Positions 25,969-38,103 of a DNA stretch of 64,000 nucleotides are shown here, one piece after another (the stretch's first letter is position 1; every line of letters starts with the position of its first letter). Source of the stretch: Epiperipatus broadwayi (Eukaryota; Onychophora; Udeonychophora; Euonychophora; Peripatidae); NCBI GenBank assembly GCA_028023455.1, contig JAQFVV010006454.1, forward strand, positions 402,001 through 466,000. The letters are read 5' to 3'. The notes under the pieces are model-generated. The model saw nothing but the letters and a program-made list of their open reading frames with translations. It had not been told where the DNA came from and did no database searches. The position numbers and the translations under genes were made by a program.

Positions 25969-28564
25969 TGAATGTCTTGATAGTAGTATTTGAATTATAT
26001 TTATATATCGGATTATTTCCATCATATAATATTAAGCATTAAACGTTAACTTTATTAAAATTTTCCAATTACCTTCAACTGTTAGTAATAGCATGCATGT
26101 CAGTATATGGACAATTTTTCAAAAAGTAATATCTATTGCTTTCTCAAGTTATTATTGACATGATCACTGATGGTAGTAGCATGAAATCGATTCTGAACTC
26201 TTAGATTCTTAAATATTAAATTTTGAGGTGATCCTATAATGACCTGAGGCATCCTACCAAATTCAAAAGTCAATAGAAATTTCATATACTTATCTGTAAT
26301 TCCTCCTGATTTTTCCACTTATTCTTAAGAGAAAAGTTGATTACTGGTTTCCATACATTATATATTGCCAGACTAGAATGAATTAATTATTGGTTATACA
26401 TCATTATCATGTGAGCAGTTTCTTTGAATATTAGCCTTTGTAACTTTTCTTCTCTATCCAATATTTTACTATACATACATGATCTACTATCTTATAATTA
26501 TTTATTTTAATTACCAGTTCATGCTCTTGTAATTGATTTTCAATGGATTGACTGGTCTCAACAAAATACGTTTTCCCACAATGACATGGTGTTTATAGAT
26601 GCAGTTTTTTTCTTTTCACCATTTTATGTTTAGGTTTTGTAGATGTTATAAAACCTCATAAGGTGGTATGGATCTTGAAAGCTGTTCTGATGTTATATCG
26701 ATTGCAGTTTTTTTTATTTGCCTGCTGTTTATGGTATGTATGGATACAGTATAGTTCCAATAATTTATTTTTTTGTTTTGATGGTTCTTTTTGTTCTTTA
26801 TTTAATGTTTTTAGAGACAGCTGATGGATAATTATTTTTCATAAAAGTTTAGTATAGATAGATCTTTTCTCTTTTCAAATTCCTGGTTTTTTTAAGAAAC
26901 TTCTTTTGCTCTGTTTCATAGTGATAGAATAACTCTATTTTGTGTTTTTTGGTGTAATAAAATGTATACCTTAAATATTTTCCTGTACATGTAGGTTTTC
27001 TGTAAATTGTAATTTTGATTTTGCCATAAGGGAGTCTTGTCACAAGAACAGCTAAGTATGCCAACTTTTGTTATTGTTGTGACACTATTGCAAACTTTAT
27101 TGAGTGGGATATGTTGTTGGTATGTCTCCAGAAAGTTTATAGTAGTGCAATACCATGTGGTCATACAATAAATGTACCAAAACATAGCAAATCCCATCAT
27201 TAGGTCAACTTGAAATAGTCTTCTTCCCAGTCTTTGCATGTTCTTCCATGTAAATATTGATAACAAAGTGACAATATTGTGCACATAGCCATTTTTATTT
27301 TTATTATAATTCTTTGTGTTGCTGTAATGCAGAATGTTAATAGTGCCATTATACTATCAATAGGAAAAATGATTTGTAAGATATTATTACCATTTAATAT
27401 TTTTCGTACAATAGACAATTCTCCTTCACATGGGTACATTTGTGAATAAACTTTCCATATCAAATCTTACTGTAATGTCAGTTCTTCCAATTTTCATGAT
27501 CTTGATTGATTTTAAAAAGAGTCTAGAATCATGGGTATTGTGTGCCAAAAGATTAAGAACTTTGAGAAGAACTCTTAACTAATTTGGCAAGACGAATTTC
27601 TAAAACTAATAATAGGTTTTGGTGCTACACAATCCTTATAAATTTTAGGTAGACCATGCATGTGAGAAATTTTACTAAAATATGATGGCAGTTTATTTTT
27701 TTTCTGAATGACTAAAATACCTGTGATATTTCCGAGTAATGCTTATAACTTTGTTTCGCTACTTGATATCTGGTTTTTTGCTATTTTTTTGGACTGCATT
27801 TCTGTGTGTTCTTTTATTTTGTTACCATAATCAGTTGTATCCATTCCATTTGTTACATTGCATGTGTAAGAAGGGGAAATGATTACAGATTTGTCTACCT
27901 AGCTTTCCTCTCATCAATAATGTTGTTTGACTTCAATTTTTGTTGCTCCTCAAGTGTTCTCTTTATTCTCCCAATGTAATTTCACTGCTTCTTTTAAAGA
28001 CATTTTTGAGTGACTTACACAGTGACTGATGTTATGTCTAATAAACAGATATTAGATGATACATGGTCAATTAATCCTTTTTAAGAATAGTAATTGCAGC
28101 ATTTATTAGATGTTTAGACGTCATATTTTAACAGTTGAATCTGGTACACTAATTGGTACATTATGACATTTGGCATGACCACGAAGGTTTTCAAAAATTT
28201 TCTTTTGGCATGCTTTTATTATTTTATGTAATGTAAAAAATAATTTTCTTACTGCTTGAAAAGCGTGATCATTTTTTTAGAAAATGTAAATTATTAATGG
28301 AATGCAAGGTTTGATACTTAAAAAACTTTTGATCATTTTTTTTCTTTTTCTTAACAGAGCTTCACTTGCTCTCTAAATAATTTTCTTAGCTCACTTGGAG
28401 TAAATTGGAGGTTTTAATTGCTAATCCTTAGAAACAATTTCTTAAAATTTACATTTGCATAAGGAAGTTAAGTGATTTTCGAGTTTGGCCAGCTTTAGAC
28501 ATAATTTTTAATAATGCAGAAGTTTGATATAGTGTCAGCTCCATACTGAACACTTTATGTTGTC
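25969..28564 (-). mobile_element. Penelope-like array, copy 2
   Basis: A complete-length (2.6 kb) minus-strand unit joined directly to copies 1 and 3. It has a GIY-YIG relic near 26550-26590, an RT C-terminal relic near 27000-27060 (the C-D-K-T-P word shared by the family), an N-terminal RT motif near 27840-27890 and an N-terminal helical region near 28320-28520. Reading frames are heavily broken. It aligns along its length with copy 3. Confidence 0.75.
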
Positions 28565-31216
28565 CTGAAAGTTTGTGATGATAGTATTTTCGTTTAAATT
28601 ATATATTGCACTATTTCCATCATATAATATTAAGTATTAAATGTCTATAGAAAAATTAACTTTATTTACATTTTCCAATTGTTTTTAACTATTAGTAATA
28701 GCACACACGTTAATACATGCACAATGTTTTAAGAAATAATACCCCCCTCTTTTCTTAAGCTGTTGCTGGCCAGACTAGTGACGGCCCTAGAATGAGAATC
28801 AAACCTGGATCCTTAGATATTAGAATATTGAATTTTGAGATAAAGCTTTAACCAAGATACATCCTGTTAATTGTAACACTCAATAGATATTTCACATATT
28901 TACCTATAAGGTTCATCCTGATTTCTTGTACATTATATATTTTCAGACTAGAATGACATATGAGTAATTGACCATTATAATGTGAGGCAGCTGTTTGAAT
29001 TTTTGCTTTTGTATCTTTTTTCTTTCTAATATTTTTTCAATTGAACATATGTTCAGTGGTACATGCATAATCCACTATCTTATACACATCTGTTTCCTCT
29101 TTTCTAATCATCATTTTCTACTCTTAAAATCGATTTTCATTGGGATGACTGGTCTCACCAAAATACATTTTCTACATTCACATGGTATTTTATAAATGCC
29201 TTTTTTGCTTTTCAACATTTCAAGTTTAAGCTCTGTGGATATTAGAATTCCTCATATGGTGGCTTGGCTCTGGAAAGCTGTTCTTACGTTATACTGATTG
29301 CAGAATTTTTACATTATTTTATTTGTGGTATTATGGATACACTGCAGTACTAATAATTTATTTTGATTGACTTTTTGCTGTCTATTTAATGTTTTTTTTT
29401 TTAATAACTGCTGATGGATAACCATTTTTCATGAGTTTGTTGTATATAGATCTTTCCATTTTTCAAATCACTTCTTTCAGAACAAACTTATTTCCTGCTG
29501 TTACATATTGATAGAATAACTTCCATTATTTCTACTCCTGCTGTGATTGGATGTGTATGCTAAGAATTTTCCTGTAGGTGTGAGTTTTCTGTAAACTGTA
29601 ATTTACATTTATTTTGTCATTAAGGATTCTTCTCACAAGAATATCTAAGAATGCCAATTTTTTGTTTTTGTTATGACTCTATTGTGAATTTAATTAATGG
29701 GGATATCTTGTTTTTCTAAAGAATTTGTAATAATACTACAATATATGATCATACAACAAATGTATCAGCAGCATAGCAAATCCAAAAATTAGGAGGTATA
29801 TAGAGTAGTCTTTATGGCTATGGTTTTATGTTTTCCATATAAATATTGTGAATCAAAGGTGACAATAGTGAGCATATAGTATTTTCTTGATTTTTTGTTA
29901 GAATTCTGTCTTGTACTGAAATTAGATTGCTGTTATGCAGGATATTAATAATTCCAGTATGCTATCAATAGGAAAAATTGTTCTGTTTTCTAAGATATTA
30001 TCACTATTTAATCTTCTTACAATAGACAATAAGCTTTTTTACATGTAACATATTTTAATAAACTTTCCACATTAAAGCTTACTATAATGTCAGTTCTCCC
30101 AATTTTCATGTTCTTGATTAATTTTACAAATTATCTAAAAGTTCCTGATAAATGATTGGGACTTGTATGCCCAATCACTAAGAACTTTGAGAACAAATCC
30201 TGACAAATTTTGGAAATGTGAATTTCTATAATTAACAATAAGTTTTAATGGACAATGATCCTTATGGATTTTAGATAGATCATAAACATGAAAAATTTTG
30301 CTGAAATATGATATCAGTTTACATTTTTTCAGAATCACAAAAGTACCTGCCATGCCTTTGGAGTAATTCTTGAAACTTTGTTTCTGTACTTTGTACCAAA
30401 TTTTTTACCACTTGTGTTATTGGCTTATTATTAGTACTTGTACTTTGTTATTATAATCAGTTGAATCCATTACAGTTGTTGCATTGCCTTTGTTGGCAGA
30501 GAGAATGATTATAGATTTATTTGCTTTGAGAGATTTAATTGCTTTCCTCTCATCAAAGGTCATATTTGACTTACATTTTTTGTGTTTCTAATGTGTGCTC
30601 TCTATTCCCCAGCATAATTCCACAACTTCTTCTAAAGACTTTTTGAGTGACTTGTTCAGTGGCTGATATTATATCTAATAAAGAAATAGATGGGACAATT
30701 GTTAATGTAATTCTTTTTTGAAAACAAAACTTGCAGCATTGGTTATATATTTAGAACTGTCATATTTAACAGTTGAATGGTTTATACTGCTTGGTACATT
30801 ATGAATTTTGATATGCCCTTATAGGTTTGTAATTATTTTTTTGGAATTCTTTTATACTTTCACCTAATTTACAATATGATTTTCTTACTTCTTGGAAAAC
30901 TCTTGCCAGTTTTCATCGCTACGTTTATTTTTTAGAAATATTGCGCATTATTAATGGATGCAAGTATTGGTACTTAGAAATATTTTGAACATTTTTTTCT
31001 CTTAAAAGAGCCTCACTTACTCTCTGAATATTTTTCTCAATTCTCTGGGAATGAATTGGGGATTTTAATTGCAAACTCTTAGGAACTATTTCCTCAGATT
31101 TACATTTATATAAGAAAATTATATGATTTTCTATTTTGGCTATCATTAGATATAATTTTTCATAATGTCTAAAGTTTGATATAATATTAGATCCATATCA
31201 GATACTTTACATTTTC
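28565..31216 (-). mobile_element. Penelope-like array, copy 3
   Basis: A complete-length (2.65 kb) minus-strand unit. Its order matches copy 2: GIY-YIG relic near 29130-29170, RT C-terminal relic near 29620-29660, LPKIHKD-like motif near 30260-30290, PANK.NATVVM-like motif near 30470-30510 and N-terminal helical region near 30925-31146. The open stretch at 30925-31146 is the least damaged N-terminus in the array. Non-functional. Confidence 0.75.
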
Positions 31217-32290
31217 CTGAAAGTTTGTCAGGGTAGTATTTTATTTCTATGTATATATTGGACTACTTCCATCATCGAATATTAAGGGTCGAATGCCTTT
31301 AGAAAGATTAACTTTACTTACATTTTTTCAATTACATTCAACTGTTAGTAATTGCAGACAGGTTAATATATGCACAATGTTTCAAGAAGCTATACTTTCC
31401 TCTCTTCTACAGTTGTTGATGGTTTGATCAGTGATGGTACTAGCACTGAATTGAACCTGGATTCTAGAATTTTTGAATATTGAATTTTAAGATCACTTTA
31501 ACAAACTGATCTATTCTTACAAAGGCAAGACAATGAAAATTTCATATACTTATCTATAAGGTTCCTCCTGATTTCTCCACTTATTCCAAGAGCAACATTG
31601 ATTAGTGGTCTCCATACCTTATATATAGTCTTACTATAATGACTTAATGTGATTATTTGCCATTATCATGTGAACAGATTTTTTGAATTTTTGTTTTCTT
31701 TCTCTCTATCTAATATTTCTGTATTTTCCCAATTGAATGGTTCTTGATACATACATTATCTAATACCTTAAACATTTCTGTTTTCTTTCTTCTAATCATC
31801 ATTTCTTCTCTTTCAATGAGGCAATTTTCTCACCAGTACATATTTTACCACCTTTACATGTTATTTTATAGTTACATACTTTGCTTTTAAGCATTTCTGT
31901 TTAAGATTTGTAGGTATTAGGATTCCTCATTGTGTGATATGATTCTGGAGAGCTTTTCTGATATTATACTGATTGCAGATTTTCTTAATTTGTCTGATAT
32001 TTGGTATACACAGATGCACTACAGTAACAATAACTGTTTTTTGTGGTACTTTTTGTCATCTATTTAAGACTTTCTTAATAACAGCTGATGAGTATCCATT
32101 TTTTATAATATAGTTTGTTCTACATAGACATTTTCTTTTTTCAAATTGCTGATTTCTGAACAAATAAAGTGATAATATAACTCCATGTTTTATATTACTG
32201 ATGTGACTGGATATCTATGCTAAGTATTTCCCCCTATGTTTTATATAAACTATAGTTTTGATTTTGCCATGTCACGGTCTTGCTGCAAAA
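31217..32290 (-). mobile_element. Penelope-like array, copy 4 (3' portion only)
   Basis: The fourth minus-strand unit retains only about 1.07 kb of the 3' side (3' UTR, GIY-YIG and the end of the RT). It stops near 32280-32290 within the region equivalent to the GTCTTGTCACAAGAAC word of copy 2. Beyond this point the sequence belongs to an oppositely oriented copy. Confidence 0.7.
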
Positions 32291-34640
32291 AAACAATAAC
32301 ATTTTTACTGATTAATACTTTGCAAACATTTTTTAAGCAAAAAGAAAATCAAGTTCTACATAATATAGAAAATAAAAGTATGCTAAAAGAAAAAAAAACT
32401 TGCACAGCTACATGGGCATATCAAAAGTCATAATGTACAAAGTAATCTACCAGCTTCATCTGTTAAGAATCTCAGTTATAAATTCTAACAGATTGCTGAA
32501 ATGTTTGTTTTTGAAAAAAGATTAAACTTACCATCATTCCACCTAATATCCTATTATTGGATATAATGTCAGCCACTGAAGAAGAAACAGTAGTATTATA
32601 CTGGAGAAAAAATAGAACACTAGAAAAGCAACAAAAAGTAAAGTCAAACATGAGTAAAGTAATTAAATCTCTCAAAGGAGATGAATATATAATCATTATC
32701 CCCGCTAACAAAGGCATTGCAACAGTTGTAATGGATACAACTGATTATAATACTAAAATAAAAGGATTCTTCACAATAGACTAATAGAAAAAAGGGAGAA
32801 ATAATCTGATACCAGAAACAGAAACAAAGTTGCAAGCATTACTTAGAAAGCATTGCATATACTTCAGTGATTCAGAAAAAAGTAAACTGACATCATTTTT
32901 CAAAATAATTCTTCATCTCTATGGTCTACCTAAAATTCATAAGGATTACACTTCATTAAGATCTATTGTTAGTTCTAGAAATTCATCTTGTTCTCAAAGT
33001 TCTTAGTCCTTTGTCATACAAGAGCCAGTCAGGGATTTTAAACAATTTGTAAAAATAATAAAAATCATGCAAATTGAAAGAAGTCATATACTAGTAAGCT
33101 TTGATGTGGAAAGTCTATTTATAAATGTACTATATGAAGAAACATTGTCTAATGCAAGAAAATGATTAAATGTTTGATAAAAGATTACAAACCTGAGAAA
33201 CTCTTCTTATTGATAGTATAATGAAACTTTAAACATTCTGCATAACAACAATTTACTTTTAATACAACATGTAATTATTCAACCAAAATCAAGAAATGGC
33301 TATGGACACCCCATTATCATCTTTGATTAACAATATTTACAAGAAGGAATTTGAAAGCACAGTCATAAATGCTATTCCATATCCACCTAAAATTTGTCTT
33401 CAATATATTGATGATAGATTTGCTGTAAGGTCACATAGTGGAGCACTTCTACAAACTTTCTGGGAACATATCAACAGCATATCTTCTTCAATTAAATTTA
33501 CAATAGTGTCAGAACAAAAACAAACATTGACATTTTATTCTTGTGACAAGTCTCCCTCATGGCAAACCCAAAGCTACATTTTGAGGAAAACATATGTGTA
33601 CAGAAACATATTTGCATATACATTCAATCACATCAAAAATCAAAACATTTAGTTAATTTATACTTTCACTATAGAATAGAGGAAAAGAGGTTTGTTCAGA
33701 AATCATTCATTTGAAAAAAGAGAATATTTTTATAAAACAAAATTTTATGAAAAATGGTTATGCATCACCTGTTATTAAAAAAAACCTTAAATAAACAACA
33801 AAAAGAATCATGAAAACAAATAAAAAATAATTATTGATATACTAGTGTATCCGTACATATCAAAAATAGCAAACAAATTACTGAAAATCTACAATCAATA
33901 TAATATCAGAATCAGTTTCCAGATCCATATCACACAGCAAGGTATTCCAACATCTGCAATGCTTAAACTTGGCATAATAAAAAGAAAAAACCTGCATCAA
34001 TGAAATACCATATGAATGTATATTGTTGATACCAATCATTCCAGTGAAAAGCAATTGCAAGAATACAAACTTATGATTAGAAGCAAGAGAACGTTGTGTC
34101 TAAGGTAGCAGTCCATGTATGTATAAATGACTTATACATACAATTGAGAAAATACAGAAATATTTTATTGAGAGAAAAAAAGTACAAAAACAAAATTTCA
34201 AAGAAGCTGCCACACAATGATGGTAAATAACCCCATAAGTCATCCTAATGTGGCTATATGTAGTGTATGGAAACTGTTAATCAACTTTGCTCTTAAGAAA
34301 TAAGTGAAGAAATCAGGAGGAACCTCATAGGTAAGTATATGAAATTTCTACTGACACATGTCTCTGGAAGAATGACTCATTTGATTAGTGTTTTACATTA
34401 AAATTCATTATTCAATAATCTAAGGTTTCAGGTTCAATTCTCATGCTAGTACTTTCACTGATCATGTCAGCATCACCTGAAATAGAGAGTAGAATAATAG
34501 CTCTCAAAGCACTGTGCATACACTAACCCATGTACTATTATTAACAGTTGAATATAATTGGAAAAAAAAGTGTTTTTCTAAAGACCTTTGATATTTAATA
34601 TTAGATGACAAGAAATAATCCTATATATAAACCCAATGTG
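32290..34640 (+). mobile_element. Penelope-like element, copy 5, inverted relative to the array
   Basis: Plus-strand copy of about 2.35 kb, lacking the extreme N-terminus. In order: IIIIPANKGIATVVMDTTDY (about 32690-32750), GLPKIHKD-like (32920-32950), a decayed palm, then an open stretch at 33296-33652 with NIYKKEFES and YIDDRFAV, the catalytic D-D being kept, and the C-D-K-S-P word. A GIY-YIG relic lies near 34040-34090. It is less damaged than the array copies in the palm but has stops and frameshifts. Together with copy 4 it forms a head-to-head junction. Confidence 0.75.
33296..33652 (+). pseudogene. Penelope-like reverse transcriptase palm fragment
   Basis: A 118-residue open frame matching the RT palm of Penelope-like elements. 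It starts at a motif-B-like PLSSLINNIYKKEFES, continues to the catalytic YIDDRFAV (about residues 40-47), then HINSISSSIKFTI and LTFYSCDKSPSW (motif D/E region). Flanking frames contain stops, so this is an uninterrupted fragment of a dead RT. The fusion of this RT type with a downstream GIY-YIG relic supports the family call. Confidence 0.7.
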
Positions 34641-34802
34641 AGAAGAGTCGTTTTATTTCATAAAATTACATATTAATTGCTGTAATATCCATCATTACAT
34701 ATATAAAAATAAAAAGCTTTATTTGCAGACAGTTAAAAATGAAAAATATTTCTATGATATATAAATTGAATTTGTGCAAGTAATTTTCCAATTTAAACAT
34801 CA

Positions 34803-34931
34803 GGTTCATAATAAGATCAAGCCTTATTTATGCACAGTCAATAAAATTAGCCTACAACCATAGAACCATATACGCTTTTAAAATATTTATTGATGGGAAA
34901 GTGAATTTTAATTATATGGCACATGTGGCCT
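34803..34931 (+). repeat. direct repeat flanking the Penelope array, right copy
   Basis: Right-hand partner of 21124-21272, same orientation, about 160 bp beyond the 3' end of copy 5. Too long and too diverged for a target site duplication. It may be an unrelated interspersed repeat or a remnant of a segmental event. Confidence 0.6.
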
Positions 34932-34934
34932 TTT

Positions 34935-37019
34935 TTTCTACCGCACAACACACACACACATATATATATAGTCATTACATATGTAATAATTAACAATATC
35001 GTCATTTTTAAACTCATATAAAAATATTATGAAAAAAAAAGTAACTTTTACAAATGCGTGCAGGGAGTAGTTTCTAATGCCTAATTATAGTGTATGTAGA
35101 AAAGTTCCTTTCTGTGTAATTTCATATCCATATATAAAACAAAAGATACTTATATATCCACGAAATAGTTTAATATTTCAACCAGAGGACTGGTTTTTAG
35201 CAGAAATAAATAAATATATGGAAAGTATTTCTTTATTTCTTTCTGATGAAAACCAGTCCTCTGGTTAAAATATTAAACTAATTCATGATTATATACGTAT
35301 TTTTATATATATATATCCTTTGGTTAGTTCTTCACAAGTCAGACTTTTAGATGTCATTTTAATGAATTTGCAAATAATTCAAGAATATATGCACACCTCA
35401 CATTTAAATGTCTGAAAGCTCAATAAATATTTAATTTTGAGGGCGGTAAAATCTCTAAGCATTCTATATTAAATTTTACTTAAACATTTCAGTCACGTGA
35501 TTATTCAATTGCAAGAGAGATAAAGGAGGAACTAATTTAAACAGATTGTAGGACATCTGTAAATTTGATATTGAATCAAACCAATGTCATTTCTCATATT
35601 TATTTGTCTAATAAAGAACTGAAGTCATAGACATATTTGTTTTTATCTCTTTTACTGTTGACTGACACAAGCATGATTTTATTAAAATTTAATAAAGATG
35701 GTCTTGGAGAGTTCAAGATTATATATAAATATCATAAAAATTAAAAACTATAATTATAGGTAATATATCAGAAACTTTATAGTTCGAAATGAATTCAAAA
35801 ATTCTAATTTTTTTATAATTTTATGATTAATATTTTGTTGTAAATGAACTAGGATCATAATTTTAATATTTTTTAAAAAAATAGTAACTACCCTGCTGAT
35901 ACGTATTTTATTTAATTATAGGGTTGTTGTTTTTTTTACTTATTCACACTAACAGCATTCCTAAAGAGAACTTATTATACTTATGCATTCATACCTGCAT
36001 ATTTACATAAACACACTTTAAAATTATTTAATAAGAATTAAAAGAATAACATATATAAATTTGATTGTGCTAACAGCGCATGCACACACAAAGCTGAATT
36101 TTTAAATTCTTCATATATTAAATAATACAAAGTAATATAAAATAAATATGTATACGTGTGGATGAGCGCTTTCAAGAGATTTAGCCATCATAGTCATAGC
36201 CATATTGTAACTAACGACACTAGTTATTTCCAATGTAAATTTATGCAAATGACTTTAGGTATTCTATTTCTTGAATATATTGTAGCACGTGTCTTTTCTG
36301 TTGATGGCATGATTGTCTCTAGCAATAAAGGAAGCCTGAAAATTATTGTAACATAAAAATTAAAAAATACATATTAATAATTATTTTAAACAAAATTGTT
36401 TGGTTTATAAAAATGCTAGTAACAACATGATAATCACTTTAAAAAAGTGTGGTTTAAAAAAAACCAACTTGAGAAGTAAAAGAAGACTTCATTTTTTAAA
36501 TTAAGTAAATATAGTAATAACATTTTGCATATAATAAATTGTAAATTATTTTGATTATTGACTTCATTATGCACCTTTTATTAAAGTGATCTTTTATTTA
36601 TCCAATTGAAGTATTTCATTTGTAATATTTTCTGTAGTAAAAAATATTCATTCATTGAAGACCTAAAAGCATAATGTTTTTAATAAATAATATTATATAA
36701 AAATAACATTTAATAGACTACAAAAGTAAAACAAATTGTTACAAGAACATTAATCTTGTATAAAACAATTTTAAAGATAAAATAAATAACACACATATCT
36801 ATGGGTTTTTTTATTATCTCATCTGACTAACATCTTATATCACCCTATTCATCTGTTTATTAAGTTTTTGATGCTATGTAGTACTACATAAACATCTGAT
36901 GGAGGTTTTCATTGTGAATAAATTACTTAAGCAGCATTGACATGTGTGTAAACAAAATTTTTCTTACATAACTTTTAATAACTGAATCACACAGGCTTAT
37001 TATATACCTGTGTTAATAT
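34935..37019. other. AT-rich intergenic DNA
   Basis: No gene recognised apart from the hairpin at 35165-35282. Short (CA)n and (TA)n runs occur near 34950-34970. Confidence 0.5.
35165..35282. repeat. long hairpin, possible miniature element
   Basis: TAGTTTAATATTTCAACCAG at 35167 and onward through GAGGACTGGTTTT is inverted at 35249-35280, nearly perfectly. The inner sequence continues to pair imperfectly (GCAGAAATAAATAAA with a T-rich partner). The whole forms a stem of about 50 bp. It fits a small MITE; a hairpin RNA precursor is also possible but unsupported. Confidence 0.55.
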
Positions 37020-37476
37020 ATGTAATATATAGGGTATATGAGCTCAGACTTTCACATGACCCACCACTCTCCACACTATCTCATAACACTGATACACTTG
37101 AACACATATATGCTGAAAAGATAAATAATCACCAATACACGTATTTCATGCTAAACCAGCAATGATCAGTTGGTCCAGATTACCATTTCTATACATATAT
37201 GCTATAAGTGCTCAGATTATATAATAAGATAGCCAATCCTCATACTTTAATGGACAGGCTTCAATTTACTCCACACTCAAACTCTTCCACCATCCATCCA
37301 ATTGAAAATCTGATTATGGAATGCTCAAAGGCCATCCTGAGGCCAAGATTCTTGTCATACCCTTGTTGACCTAAGGCAAATCTGAAATATCTTTTCGGCA
37401 TGTGTATCAGTGTTATGAGATAGTGTGGAGAGTGGTGGGTCATGTGAAAGTCTGTGCTCATACACTATATATTACA
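37020..37476. mobile_element. inverted-repeat element with 75 bp arms
   Basis: The left arm 37020-37096 and right arm 37402-37476 are reverse complements with only a few mismatches; both carry CAGACTTTCACATGACCCAC and CTCTCCACACTATCTCATAA. The spacer is about 305 bp. The ends read ATGTAATATATAG. The arms are far less AT-rich than the flanks. This is the layout of a non-autonomous DNA transposon or foldback element. The spacer holds a minus-strand open stretch with no recognised domain. Confidence 0.6.
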
Positions 37477-37782
37477 TAACTTTTGTAGCTTTACTATATA
37501 ATTAAGTGTTTAAATAATACATATATTAGGAATTTAAATTGGATAACATTTTTAATATAGAATTTTCTTATTATTTAATTTATAACAAAAAACTGGAATT
37601 ATCTCTGGAATTTTTATATTATCAATACACAAATAAATAAATAACTTTTCCTGTTTTACAGCATGCCTACTATTTTGAATAGCATCAATTCATCTATAGA
37701 AGTTATATTACATCTATATATTGATCATCATCAATAGTAGTCTGTCCAATAGACAGGTCCAGAGAGTAGTCACTACATCAGT

Positions 37783-38103
37783 TCATCCATTCTTCCATTC
37801 CTTTCTCTTCTTTGCCCACTTCCTCAATTCCACATAACCCCTTCCATCTTGTATATCATCCAATAATGTCAATCTCTTCCGTCCTTTCTTTTTATTTCCA
37901 CTCACCATTCCTTCCAAAACATCTTTCATTAAACTATAACTATTTCTTAGTATATGTCCAATCCAGTTTCTCTTTCTCTCTTTGATACTTTCAATCAATC
38001 TTCTTTCCTCATTAACTCTTTTCAAAACTTCTTCATTTGTTATTTTATTCACCCAACTGATTTTTTCCATTTTTCTCCATGTCCACATCTCAAAAGCTTC
38101 CAG
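37783..38103 (-). pseudogene. LINE ORF C-terminal domain
   Basis: Continues in the same frame directly after the TGA at 38104-38106. LEAFEMWTWRKMEKISW opens it, followed by NEEVLKRVNEER, RNWIGHILR and a basic GNKKKGRKRLTLLDDI segment, all characteristic of the C-terminus of these LINEs. Its open frame right up to the tail indicates recent death by the single nonsense change rather than long decay. Confidence 0.8.
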
